Source: Rhizobium sp. P40RR-XXII (GTDB taxonomy: Bacteria; Pseudomonadota; Alphaproteobacteria; Rhizobiales; Rhizobiaceae). From it: DNA of 64,000 nucleotides. Position 1 is the first letter of the stretch; the number at the start of each line of letters is the position of its first letter. The notes below the pieces were generated by a model that saw only the letters and a list, made by a program, of their open reading frames with translations, was not told where the DNA came from and ran no database searches. Positions 7,378-15,242 of this stretch are shown here, in pieces. The position numbers and the translations under genes were made by a program. Where the stretch lies: contig NZ_JABAII010000002.1 in assembly GCF_012641405.1 (NCBI RefSeq), positions 186,001 to 250,000 of the forward strand, given 5' to 3'.

Positions 7378-9840
7378 ATGTCGTCTTCGATCAATGATAA
7401 TTTTGCCGTCGATCTGGCCGGGTCGTGGAGGCTGACCTCTCCCGACAGCGACCATTCTCTTGCCATATCTCTGCCCGGTGATGTCCACACGGCCCTCCAT
7501 GCGGAAGGGCTTATTCCCGATCCCTACTTCGGCCGGAACGAAGAGGTCGTGCAATGGGTCGCCAAGCAGGATTGGGAGCTGACGCGCAGCTTCAGGCTCG
7601 ATGATATCGGCGGCGACTGGTACCTCGATATCGATTATCTCGACACCGTCGCAAGCGTCTACGTCAATGACGCGCTCGTGCTGGAGGCCAATAACTGCTT
7701 CCAGCGTTATCGTCCCGATGTCTCGAAGGCGCTGAAGACGGGCGAAAATACCATTCGCATCGTCCTGCATTCGAGCATCGCGGCCGGCGCCGCCCTGCAG
7801 GCGAAGCAGCCCTTCTACATCCCCTATAGCACCGGCAATTCGCCGATCCCGAACGGCAACATGCTGCGCAAGCCGCAATGCCATTTCGGCTGGGACTGGA
7901 ACATTGCTATCGCTCCGCTCGGCCTTTACGGCACGATCGCGCTGAAGAAGCTCGAGATCGCCTGTATCGAGACGATCGTCACCCAGCAGCTCCACAACGA
8001 CGACGGCTCCGTCGACCTCAAGGTGACGGTGGCGCTGTTTGCCAAGGGAACCGGGATCGCGCAGCTCTATTTTTCGCTTGACGACGAACGGGTGCGCCTC
8101 GATGTCGGCGTCAATGCCGGGGAAACATCGATCACCCATGTCTTCCATGTCGACAAGCCCCGGCTCTGGTGGCCGGCCGGCAATGGTGAACAGGCACTCT
8201 ATGCGCTCTCCGTGGAAACCAATTTCGAAACCGTCACGCGGCGGATCGGCCTGCGCACGGTCGAGCTGATCACCGACGAGGATGAGGCCGGCAGCCGTTT
8301 CGTGTTGAAGGTCAACGGCCGCGAGATATTTGCGCGCGGGGCCAACTGGATTCCGGCTGACGCACTGTTTTCACGGTCCAACCCGGCCGCGACCGAGGAC
8401 CTGCTGCAATCGGCTGCCGCGGCCAACATGAATGCCATCCGCGTCTGGGGCGGCGGCTTCTACGAGCACGACTGGTTCTACGACACCTGCGACCGCCTGG
8501 GGCTTATGGTGTGGCAAGACTTCATGTTCGCCTGCAACCTCTATCCCTCGACGGGCGATTTCCTCGAGAATGTCGAGGCGGAGGTGGACTACCAGGTTCG
8601 CCGGCTCGCGACGCATCCCTCGATCGTTCTCTGGTGCGGCGACAATGAGCTGGTGGGCGCGCTCACCTGGTTCGAGGAATCCCGTAAGGATCGCGATCGC
8701 TATCTCGTCTCCTACGACCGCCTGAACAGGACGATCGAGCGCGCGATGAAGAAGGCGCTGCCGGATGCGATCTGGTGGCCGTCAAGCCCGGCGTCGGGCT
8801 ATCTCAACTTTGGCGACGCCTGGCATGCCGATGGTTCCGGCGACATGCATTACTGGTCGGTCTGGCACGAGAACAAGTCCTTCGACAATTATCGTTCCGT
8901 GCGCCCGCGCTTCTGCTCGGAATTCGGCTTCCAGTCCTATACCTCGCTGCCCGTCATCAAGACCTATGCCGAGGCGAAGGATATGAACATCGCCTCTCCG
9001 GTCATGGAGCTGCACCAGAAAAATGCCGGCGGTAACGAGCGCATTGCCGGCACGATGTTCCGCTATTTCCGCTTCCCGAAGGATTTCCCGAATTTCGTCT
9101 ATTTGAGCCAGGTCCAGCAGGGCCTCGCCATCAAGACGGCGGTTGAGTATTGGCGTTCGCTGAAGCCGCATTGCATGGGCACCATCTATTGGCAGCTCAA
9201 CGACACATGGCCGGTGGCCTCCTGGTCGAGCCTCGATTACGGCGGTCGGTGGAAGGTGATGCACTATCTGGTGCGGCGCTTCTTCCAGCCGGTATCGGTC
9301 GCGGCAATTCCCTCCGAAGACAACAAGACGATCCGCTTCTCCTTGGTCAATGACACCAATGCCGATGTCACAGCCGATATCTCGGTCTCGTTGCTGAAGC
9401 TCGACGGCGAGCGTGTGCCGCTGACCACGGCGCATGCCGTCTGCACGCCGGACGCGGCTGTCACGGCATTGTCGATCGATACGGATCAGGTGCCGGCCGA
9501 TTGCCTGCTGGCGTGGCGTTTCACCGCATCGAACGGCATGGGCGGCGAGGGGCATTATGTCCACGGCACCTACAAGGCCCTCGAGCTTCAGCCCGCCGAC
9601 CTGACGGCACTACGGGAGGAAAAGGAGGAAAACGGCACGGTGGAACTCACCGTCGCCGCCAAGGGACTTGCGCTGTTCGTGATGATCGAGAGCGAGGTGG
9701 AGGGGCGCTATTCTGACAACGCCTTCGATCTTGCCGCCGGCGAAAGCCGCCGCATCGTCTTCACGCCGACCAAGCCGCTCCCAGGCGGTGTGCCGGATTT
9801 CCGTATTTACGATTTGCAATCCAGCCAGTCGGTGGATTGA
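7378..9840 (+). CDS. Glycoside hydrolase family 2, probable beta-mannosidase
   Basis: Cytoplasmic exo-glycosidase of 820 residues that should release terminal beta-mannosyl units from imported oligosaccharides. It has an N-terminal jelly-roll domain (LAGSWRLTSP, SLPGDVHTAL), immunoglobulin-like domains and a TIM barrel. The expected acid/base is Glu424 in WCGDNE and the nucleophile Glu515 in SEFGFQSY. The segment YWQLNDTWPVASWSSLDYGG is characteristic of beta-mannosidases within GH2. The ATG at 7378 has a ggggagg site; the frame is open further upstream into the ATPase gene, but no signal peptide results from any start. Another beta-glycoside specificity within GH2 is possible. Confidence 0.9.
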   Translation: MSSSINDNFAVDLAGSWRLTSPDSDHSLAISLPGDVHTALHAEGLIPDPYFGRNEEVVQWVAKQDWELTRSFRLDDIGGDWYLDIDYLDTVASVYVNDALVLEANNCFQRYRPDVSKALKTGENTIRIVLHSSIAAGAALQAKQPFYIPYSTGNSPIPNGNMLRKPQCHFGWDWNIAIAPLGLYGTIALKKLEIACIETIVTQQLHNDDGSVDLKVTVALFAKGTGIAQLYFSLDDERVRLDVGVNAGETSITHVFHVDKPRLWWPAGNGEQALYALSVETNFETVTRRIGLRTVELITDEDEAGSRFVLKVNGREIFARGANWIPADALFSRSNPAATEDLLQSAAAANMNAIRVWGGGFYEHDWFYDTCDRLGLMVWQDFMFACNLYPSTGDFLENVEAEVDYQVRRLATHPSIVLWCGDNELVGALTWFEESRKDRDRYLVSYDRLNRTIERAMKKALPDAIWWPSSPASGYLNFGDAWHADGSGDMHYWSVWHENKSFDNYRSVRPRFCSEFGFQSYTSLPVIKTYAEAKDMNIASPVMELHQKNAGGNERIAGTMFRYFRFPKDFPNFVYLSQVQQGLAIKTAVEYWRSLKPHCMGTIYWQLNDTWPVASWSSLDYGGRWKVMHYLVRRFFQPVSVAAIPSEDNKTIRFSLVNDTNADVTADISVSLLKLDGERVPLTTAHAVCTPDAAVTALSIDTDQVPADCLLAWRFTASNGMGGEGHYVHGTYKALELQPADLTALREEKEENGTVELTVAAKGLALFVMIESEVEGRYSDNAFDLAAGESRRIVFTPTKPLPGGVPDFRIYDLQSSQSVD

Positions 9841-9918
9841 GCTATCGCGCCGTCATGACGGTGCATTCGGGGCCAAAGGCCCAAGACAGACGGCCGGAAG
9901 GCCATTGGAGGACTATCG

Positions 9919-10680
9919 ATGACGAAACTTGGATTTCAGCTGTATAGCGCCCGCAATTTCCAGCCCTATTCGGAGATCTTCGTAAAGCTCGGCAAGGCCG
10001 GCTACGCCGAGGTCGAGGGCTTCGGCGGTATTTATGCCGATCTGGACGAGACCGGCCTCAAGAACCTGCGCGCCGAACTCGACAGGAACGGCCTGACCAT
10101 GGCGAGCGGCCATTTCAGCCCGGATTTCCTCGACGGCGAAGTGCAGAAGTCGCTCACCATCGCCAAGACCCTCGGCATGGATTCGATCTATGCCCCGCAT
10201 ATCGGCGCCGACCAGCGCCCGAAGGATGCCGCCGGCTGGCGCGCATTCGGCAAGCGCCTGCATGAAATGAGCAAGCCTTATAAGGATGTGGGCTTCGAGT
10301 TCGGCTGGCACAATCATGATTTCGAATTCGTCAAGCAGGCCGATGGCTCGCTGCCGATCGAGCAGATCTTCGAAGGCGCTCCGGATATCTCCTGGGAAGC
10401 CGATATTGCCTGGGTCATCCGCGGTGGCGGCGATCCCTTTGCCTGGATCGAAAAGCTGGGGCCACGCATCACCTCCGTTCACGTCAAGGACATCGCGCCG
10501 GCGGGTGAGAACAAGAACGAGGACGGTTGGGCAGACGTCGGTCACGGCACTGTTCCGTGGGCAAAGCTGCTCAAGGCGCTGGCCGGGACGAAAGCCAAGC
10601 ACTTCGTCGTCGAACATGACAATCCGAGCGATGTCGATCGCCTGATCACGCGCTCCATCGCATCCTTCAAGAGCTTTTGA
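9919..10680 (+). CDS. Sugar phosphate isomerase/epimerase-like (AP endonuclease 2 fold) protein
   Basis: A 253-residue TIM-barrel protein of the xylose-isomerase-like family, presumably cytoplasmic and metal-dependent. Candidate metal ligands lie in VEGFGG, FGWHNHDFEF, WEADIAWV, HVKDI and VVEHDNPSD, in the usual order. The start ATG at 9919 has ggagga seven bases upstream. It is followed 11 bases later by a GFO/IDH/MocA oxidoreductase. Such pairs occur in inositol catabolism and also in keto-glycoside (oxidation then elimination) pathways, so the family name does not fix the reaction. No signal peptide is present. Confidence 0.85.
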   Translation: MTKLGFQLYSARNFQPYSEIFVKLGKAGYAEVEGFGGIYADLDETGLKNLRAELDRNGLTMASGHFSPDFLDGEVQKSLTIAKTLGMDSIYAPHIGADQRPKDAAGWRAFGKRLHEMSKPYKDVGFEFGWHNHDFEFVKQADGSLPIEQIFEGAPDISWEADIAWVIRGGGDPFAWIEKLGPRITSVHVKDIAPAGENKNEDGWADVGHGTVPWAKLLKALAGTKAKHFVVEHDNPSDVDRLITRSIASFKSF

Positions 10681-10691
10681 GGCATATCCAC

Positions 10692-11825
10692 ATGGCTAAG
10701 GAACTTGGCGTCGGCATCATCGGATGCGGCAATATCTCAACGACCTACTTCTCGCTTTCGCCGCTCTTCAAGGGCCTGAAAGTGCTGGCGTGCGCCGATA
10801 TCAATATGGAAGCGGCGCGCCTGCGCGCCGAGGAATACAAGGTCAAGGCGCAGACCATCGACGAACTGCTCGCCAATGACGAGCTCGACGTCATCGTCAA
10901 CCTGACCATCCCGGATGCGCATTTCCCGGTTTCCAAGCGCATCCTCGAAGCGGGCAAGCACGTCTACTCCGAAAAGCCGCTGGTGCTGACGCTGGAGCAG
11001 GGTGAAGAGCTGCGCCGCGTCGCCAAGGAAAAGGGGCTGGCCGTCGGCTGCGCTCCGGACACCTTCCTCGGTGGTGCCCATCAGCTCGCCCGCAAATTCA
11101 TCGATGACGGCGGCATCGGCCGCGTCACCTCGGGTGCATGCTATGTCATGAGCCCGGGCATGGAAATGTGGCATCCGAATCCGGACTTCTTCTTCCTGCC
11201 CGGCGGCGGCCCGATCCTCGATCTCGGCCCTTACTATATCGCCAACCTGATCAACCTGATCGGTCCGGTGAAACGTGTCGGCGCGATGACCTCCATGGCG
11301 TCGCCGACCCGCACCATCACCAGCCAGCCGCGCAACGGTGACATTATTCCCGTGAAGACGCCGACGACGATCCAGGCGCTGCTGGAATTCGTCAGCGGTG
11401 CAAGGATCACGCTGACGGCGAGCTGGGATGTCTGGTCGCACCGCCATGCCAATATGGAGCTCTATGGCACCGAGGGTTCTCTCTACGTGCCCGACCCGAA
11501 CTTCTTCGGCGGCACCGTCGAGGCGAGTGGGCGCGACAAGGACATCAAGCCGCTGGAAAACTGGGCGCATCCTTTCGGCATCGTCAACCAGGAAAGCCCG
11601 AGCGGCTCGCGCGCCAATTATCGCACGGCCGGTCTTGCCGACTTAGCCGCGTCGCTGATCGACGGCCGGGATGCGCGTTGCTCGCTGGACAGGACGCTGC
11701 ATGGCGTCGATGTCATGACCTCGATCCTGAAGTCGGGCGAGGAGGGTCGTTTCATCGACCTGACCACGACCTGCACGCAGCCGGCGGCACTCGGCATCGA
11801 AGAGGCGCAGGCGCTCTTGAAGTAA
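10692..11825 (+). CDS. GFO/IDH/MocA family NAD(P)-dependent oxidoreductase
   Basis: Predicted cytoplasmic sugar or sugar-derivative dehydrogenase, 377 residues. The N-terminal Rossmann fold shows GVGIIGCGNIS (about residues 6-16) and the family motif SEKPLVLT containing the conserved Glu-Lys-Pro. The C-terminal alpha/beta domain carries GGGPILDLGPYYI, with the catalytic-region Asp of this family. The ATG at 10692 follows gagg by nine bases. It is encoded right after the isomerase-like protein and is closed by a terminator-like hairpin. The substrate is unknown; oxidation of the C3 hydroxyl of a glycoside is one inference from the gene pairing. Confidence 0.92.
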   Translation: MAKELGVGIIGCGNISTTYFSLSPLFKGLKVLACADINMEAARLRAEEYKVKAQTIDELLANDELDVIVNLTIPDAHFPVSKRILEAGKHVYSEKPLVLTLEQGEELRRVAKEKGLAVGCAPDTFLGGAHQLARKFIDDGGIGRVTSGACYVMSPGMEMWHPNPDFFFLPGGGPILDLGPYYIANLINLIGPVKRVGAMTSMASPTRTITSQPRNGDIIPVKTPTTIQALLEFVSGARITLTASWDVWSHRHANMELYGTEGSLYVPDPNFFGGTVEASGRDKDIKPLENWAHPFGIVNQESPSGSRANYRTAGLADLAASLIDGRDARCSLDRTLHGVDVMTSILKSGEEGRFIDLTTTCTQPAALGIEEAQALLK

Positions 11826-11844
11826 GCGCTGGAAGAGCTAGTTT

Positions 11845-11874
11845 GCGCGCGGGTGAGCAATCCGCGCGCTTTTT
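11845..11874 (+). terminator. Rho-independent terminator after the oxidoreductase
   Basis: An 8-bp GC stem (gcgcgcgg / ccgcgcgc) with a nine-base loop is followed by five T. It lies 20 bases after the oxidoreductase stop and 20 bases before the next start, so it may be read through in part. Confidence 0.75.
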
Positions 11875-11894
11875 CATCTCGAAGGAATTCCATC

Positions 11895-12926
11895 ATGGCC
11901 TGGCAACCGGCATCCGATCGCTATTCAAAAATGAAATACAACAGGACCGGCCGTTCCGGTCTGAATCTGCCGGCGGTCTCGCTGGGACTCTGGCACAATT
12001 TCGGCGGCGACACGCCGCATGAGCGCAAGATCGATATGTGCCGCACGGCCTTCGATCTGGGCATTACCCATTTCGATCTCGCCAACAATTACGGCCCGCC
12101 TCCCGGCAGCGCCGAGACCGCGTTCGGCGAGATCCTGCGCACCGATTTCGCCGGGCTGCGCGACGAGCTGATCATCTCCTCCAAGGCCGGCTACAATATG
12201 TGGCCAGGTCCCTATGGCGAATGGGGCAGCCGCAAATATCTGATCGCCTCCTGCGATCAGAGCCTGAAGCGCATGGGCCTCGACTATGTCGATATCTTCT
12301 ATTCCCACCGCTTCGATCCGGATACGCCGCTCGAGGAGACCTGCGGCGCGCTCGATCATATCGTCCGCTCGGGCAGGGCGCTCTATGTCGGGATTTCCTC
12401 TTACAATTCGCAGCGCACGCGCGAGGCCGCGGCAATCCTGAAGGAACTCGGCACGCCATGCCTGATCCATCAGCCGAGCTATTCCATGCTCAATCGCTGG
12501 GTCGAGGATGACGGTCTGGTGGATACGCTTGAGGACCTCGGCATTGGCTCCATCGTCTTTTCGCCGCTGGCGCAGGGCATGCTGTCGACCAAGTATCTCG
12601 GCGGCATTCCGGACGACAGCCGCGCGGCCCAGAACCACTTCCTGAAGCGCGACTTCATCCGTCCGTCGATCATCGATAATATACGAAAGCTCAACGAGAT
12701 CGCCGAGAAGCGCGGCCAGACACTGGCGCAGATGGCGATTGCCTGGGTTCTTCGCGGTGGCCGCATCACGTCGGCCCTGATCGGCGCCAGCCGCTCGTCG
12801 CAGATCGTCGACTGCGTCAAGGCGCTCGATAATCTCGACTTCACAGCGGAAGAACTGAAGCAGATCGATGTCTATGCCAAGGAGGCGGACATCAATCTCT
12901 GGGCAAAGTCGGCCGAACGGGACTGA
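11895..12926 (+). CDS. Aldo/keto reductase (YghZ / L-glyceraldehyde-3-phosphate reductase type)
   Basis: NADPH-dependent reductase of 343 residues with a TIM barrel. The catalytic tetrad is visible: Asp and Tyr in THFDLANNYGPP, Lys in SSKAGYNMWPGPYG and His in YSHRFDPDTP. The NMWPGPYGEWGS segment is typical of the YghZ/KCNAB-like subfamily. C-terminal cofactor residues lie in ALIGASRSSQI. The ATG at 11895 is preceded by aaggaa. It lies between two intrinsic terminators, which suggests separate or attenuated expression within the sugar locus. In this context it may dispose of an aldehyde or keto sugar; the physiological substrate cannot be read from the sequence. Confidence 0.92.
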   Translation: MAWQPASDRYSKMKYNRTGRSGLNLPAVSLGLWHNFGGDTPHERKIDMCRTAFDLGITHFDLANNYGPPPGSAETAFGEILRTDFAGLRDELIISSKAGYNMWPGPYGEWGSRKYLIASCDQSLKRMGLDYVDIFYSHRFDPDTPLEETCGALDHIVRSGRALYVGISSYNSQRTREAAAILKELGTPCLIHQPSYSMLNRWVEDDGLVDTLEDLGIGSIVFSPLAQGMLSTKYLGGIPDDSRAAQNHFLKRDFIRPSIIDNIRKLNEIAEKRGQTLAQMAIAWVLRGGRITSALIGASRSSQIVDCVKALDNLDFTAEELKQIDVYAKEADINLWAKSAERD

Positions 12927-12935
12927 TCATCATAA

Positions 12936-12966
12936 AACGCCCGGAACCAGCTTCCGGGCGTTTTTC
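12936..12966 (+). terminator. Rho-independent terminator after the aldo/keto reductase
   Basis: An 11-bp stem (aacgcccggaa / ttccgggcgtt) with a five-base loop leads into a T-rich tract. It ends the transcript ahead of the GH43 gene, whose start lies about 50 bases further on. Confidence 0.85.
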
Positions 12967-13018
12967 TTTGTATGACCGCACATCGCCGCATGTCGTGGTC
13001 TCTGGAGGAGAGAGTTTC

Positions 13019-14629
13019 ATGATCCGCAATCCGATCCTGCCGGGTTTCAATCCCGACCCGTCCATCTGCCGTGTCGGCGAGGACTATTATATCGCCACCT
13101 CGACATTCGAATGGTATCCGGGCGTTCAGATCCATCATTCGCGCGATCTCGTGAATTGGACCCTGGTGAGGCGGCCGCTGGAGCGTGCGTCGCAGCTCGA
13201 TATGCGCGGCGAGGCCGACAGCTGCGGCATCTGGGCGCCTTGCCTCTCCTATGCGGATGGCCTGTTCTGGCTCGTCTATACCGACGTCAAGCGCTATGAC
13301 GGCAACTTCAAGGATGCCCATAATTACATCGTGACCTCGCCGACCATCGAAGGCGAATGGTCCGAGCCCGCCTATGTCAACTCATCCGGTTTCGACCCCT
13401 CGCTGTTTCATGACGACGACGGACGCAAGTGGTTCGTCAACATGCAATGGAACCACCGCACCGAGAGCTATGGCGGCTCGCCGAAGACGCCGGCCTTCGA
13501 CGGTATTCTCCTGCAGGAATGGGATCCGGCGACGAAATCGTTGAAGGGGTCGATCAGGAACATCTTTGCCGGCACGGAGCTGGGGCTGGTCGAGGGGCCG
13601 CATCTCTTCAAGCGCAACGGCTGGTACTATCTGACCACGGCTGAAGGCGGCACCGGCTATGATCATGCCGTGACCATGGCCCGATCGCGCGACATCGCCG
13701 GACCCTACGAGCTCCATCCGAACAAGTACCTGATCACCTCGAAGGATCATCCGGAGGCGGCGTTGCAGCGCGCCGGCCACGGCCAATATGTCGAGACGCA
13801 TGACGGGCAGTTCTATCATACGCATCTTTGCGGGCGCCCCCTGCCGCCGCATCGTCGCTGCACGCTCGGCCGCGAGACGGCTCTGCAGAAATGCGTCTGG
13901 AAAGAGGATGGCTGGCTCTATCTCGAAAACGGCACCAGCGTTCCCGATGTCGAGGTGACCGGCCTGAATGGTGCCCAGCGCATCGAAAAGCCGCGCCGCA
14001 GCGGCTATAATTTCGATGAGCGGGAATTGCCGATGGATTTCCAGTGGCTGCGCACGCCGCAACCGGAGCGCATCTTCAGCATGACGGAACGTCCCGGCCA
14101 TTTGCGGCTTATCGCCCGCGAAAGCATCGGTTCCTGGTTCGAGCAATCGCTCGTCGCCCGCCGTCAGGAGCATCACAGCTTCCGCGCCGAAACGGTCGTC
14201 GACTTTGAGCCCAATACCTACCAGCAGGTCGCCGGGCTGACGCATTACTACAATCGTTTCAAGCTGCACGCCATCGCCGTGACCCTTCACGAGAAGCTCG
14301 GCCGCTGCGTCACCATCATGACCTGCCCGGGCGACTATCCGAACGGTCGCCTGAGTTTTCCGATCGACGGCGGGGTTGCCGTGCCCGATGGGAGGATCCA
14401 GCTTGCCATGGAAGTGCGCGACAACGACCTGCAGTTCTTCTGGCAGGCGGAGGGCATGGGAGCATGGCAGTCCATAGGACCCGTGCTCGATGCCGGCGTC
14501 ATCTCGGATGAGGGCGGGCGCGGTGAGCATGGCTCCTTCACCGGTGCTTTTGCCGGCGTGTTTGCCTTCGACACTTCGGGTCGGGCGAAGACGGCGGATT
14601 TCGACTGGTTCAACTACGATGAATTGTAA
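13019..14629 (+). CDS. Glycoside hydrolase family 43, probable beta-xylosidase
   Basis: Cytoplasmic exo-enzyme of 536 residues expected to hydrolyse beta-1,4-xylosides (or arabinosides). The five-bladed propeller begins at once: the catalytic base Asp13 lies in PGFNPDPSICRVG, followed by YYIATSTFEWYPGVQIHHS. The general acid is Glu192 in LGLVEGPHLF, and the pKa-tuning Asp is in SSGFDPSLFHDD. The C-terminal half is the beta-sandwich typical of two-domain GH43 xylosidases (ETVVDFEPNTYQQVAGL). There is no signal peptide. The ATG at 13019 has a ggaggag site. It closes the carbohydrate locus but follows a terminator, so it may have its own promoter. Confidence 0.92.
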   Translation: MIRNPILPGFNPDPSICRVGEDYYIATSTFEWYPGVQIHHSRDLVNWTLVRRPLERASQLDMRGEADSCGIWAPCLSYADGLFWLVYTDVKRYDGNFKDAHNYIVTSPTIEGEWSEPAYVNSSGFDPSLFHDDDGRKWFVNMQWNHRTESYGGSPKTPAFDGILLQEWDPATKSLKGSIRNIFAGTELGLVEGPHLFKRNGWYYLTTAEGGTGYDHAVTMARSRDIAGPYELHPNKYLITSKDHPEAALQRAGHGQYVETHDGQFYHTHLCGRPLPPHRRCTLGRETALQKCVWKEDGWLYLENGTSVPDVEVTGLNGAQRIEKPRRSGYNFDERELPMDFQWLRTPQPERIFSMTERPGHLRLIARESIGSWFEQSLVARRQEHHSFRAETVVDFEPNTYQQVAGLTHYYNRFKLHAIAVTLHEKLGRCVTIMTCPGDYPNGRLSFPIDGGVAVPDGRIQLAMEVRDNDLQFFWQAEGMGAWQSIGPVLDAGVISDEGGRGEHGSFTGAFAGVFAFDTSGRAKTADFDWFNYDEL

Positions 14630-14691
14630 GTTCGGGCGATGGCTTGCAGTGATGTGGACGCGAAACTGTGCCGGCCAATCTTGTCCATTAC

Positions 14692-14705
14692 CGAATTGTA
14701 ATTCG
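14692..14705. repeat. Inverted repeat upstream of the RcnB-like gene
   Basis: cgaatt-gt-aattcg is a perfect 6-bp dyad about 70 bases upstream of the next ATG. A related word (gaattgtaagttcg) occurs at 14621-14634 over the GH43 stop. It could be an operator, but no regulator is implied. Confidence 0.25.
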
Positions 14706-14773
14706 ACTGTCAGACTCGTTTCATGTCTGTCACGGTAAGTTCGCGTGCAGATTCTGAAATGAGGAAACAACCA

Positions 14774-15100
14774 ATGAGAAAAATCTTCACCGTCCTTCTT
14801 GCGGCATCCGTTCTGGCGATGCCGCTGGCTGCGACGGCGCAGGTCAAGCCGGCTCCAGCTGGCAAACAGGCCGCCATGCAGAAAGAGGTGGTGAAGAAGA
14901 AGGTCGTTGTCCGCAAGGGCGGTTGGGTCAAGGGCCGCCGCCTGTCCGCCTCCGATCGGCATCGTGCGGCGGACATCGACTATCGCGCCTATCAGCTGTC
15001 CGCGCCCCCGCGCGGCTATCACTGGGTCCGCATCAACAACAATTTCCTGCTCGTCGGCATTACCAGCGGGCTGATCTCAAAGGTACATGAAGCCCGGTAG
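14774..15100 (+). CDS. Secreted RcnB-like protein
   Basis: Small periplasmic protein of 108 residues. Residues 1-22 are a signal peptide (MRKIFTVLLAASVLAMPLAATAQ). A basic Lys-rich stretch follows (KEVVKKKVVVRKGG), then a C-terminal domain resembling the RcnB / nickel-cobalt homeostasis family (YRAYQLSAPPRGYHWVRI, FLLVGITSGLI). In enterobacteria RcnB affects metal efflux, but many rhizobial members have no known role, and no metal transporter gene is adjacent. I chose the ATG at 14774, with gagg nine bases upstream; ATG 14759 is possible. A strong terminator follows. Confidence 0.8.
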   Translation: MRKIFTVLLAASVLAMPLAATAQVKPAPAGKQAAMQKEVVKKKVVVRKGGWVKGRRLSASDRHRAADIDYRAYQLSAPPRGYHWVRINNNFLLVGITSGLISKVHEAR

Positions 15101-15128
15101 ATTGGGCACAATCATCGCCGGGCGAAGT

Positions 15129-15155
15129 AAGGGCGGCCCTCGGGGCCGCCCTTTT
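15129..15155 (+). terminator. Rho-independent terminator of the RcnB-like gene
   Basis: An 8-10 bp stem (aagggcggcc / ggccgccctt) with a tight loop ends in T. It lies 29 bases after the stop. Confidence 0.85.
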
Positions 15156-15189
15156 CCATGCCGTAAACATGAGGCGTGCCGTACCTCGA

Positions 15190-15219
15190 ATCAAAATCCC
15201 CGGCACCTGGGCCGGGGAT
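15190..15219 (-). terminator. Rho-independent terminator of the growth-pole-ring gene
   Basis: Read on the minus strand, a 9-bp stem (atccccggc / gccggggat) with a six-base loop is followed by tttga. It lies 24 bases beyond the stop of the giant minus-strand gene. Confidence 0.7.
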
Positions 15220-15242
15220 CGAGCATTCATCTCTTCTCTATC

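Noticed and set aside
5241..7490. Minus-strand open frame of 749 codons opposite permease and ATPase genes
   Set aside because: It covers three genes with clear family motifs on the plus strand and has no recognisable domain.
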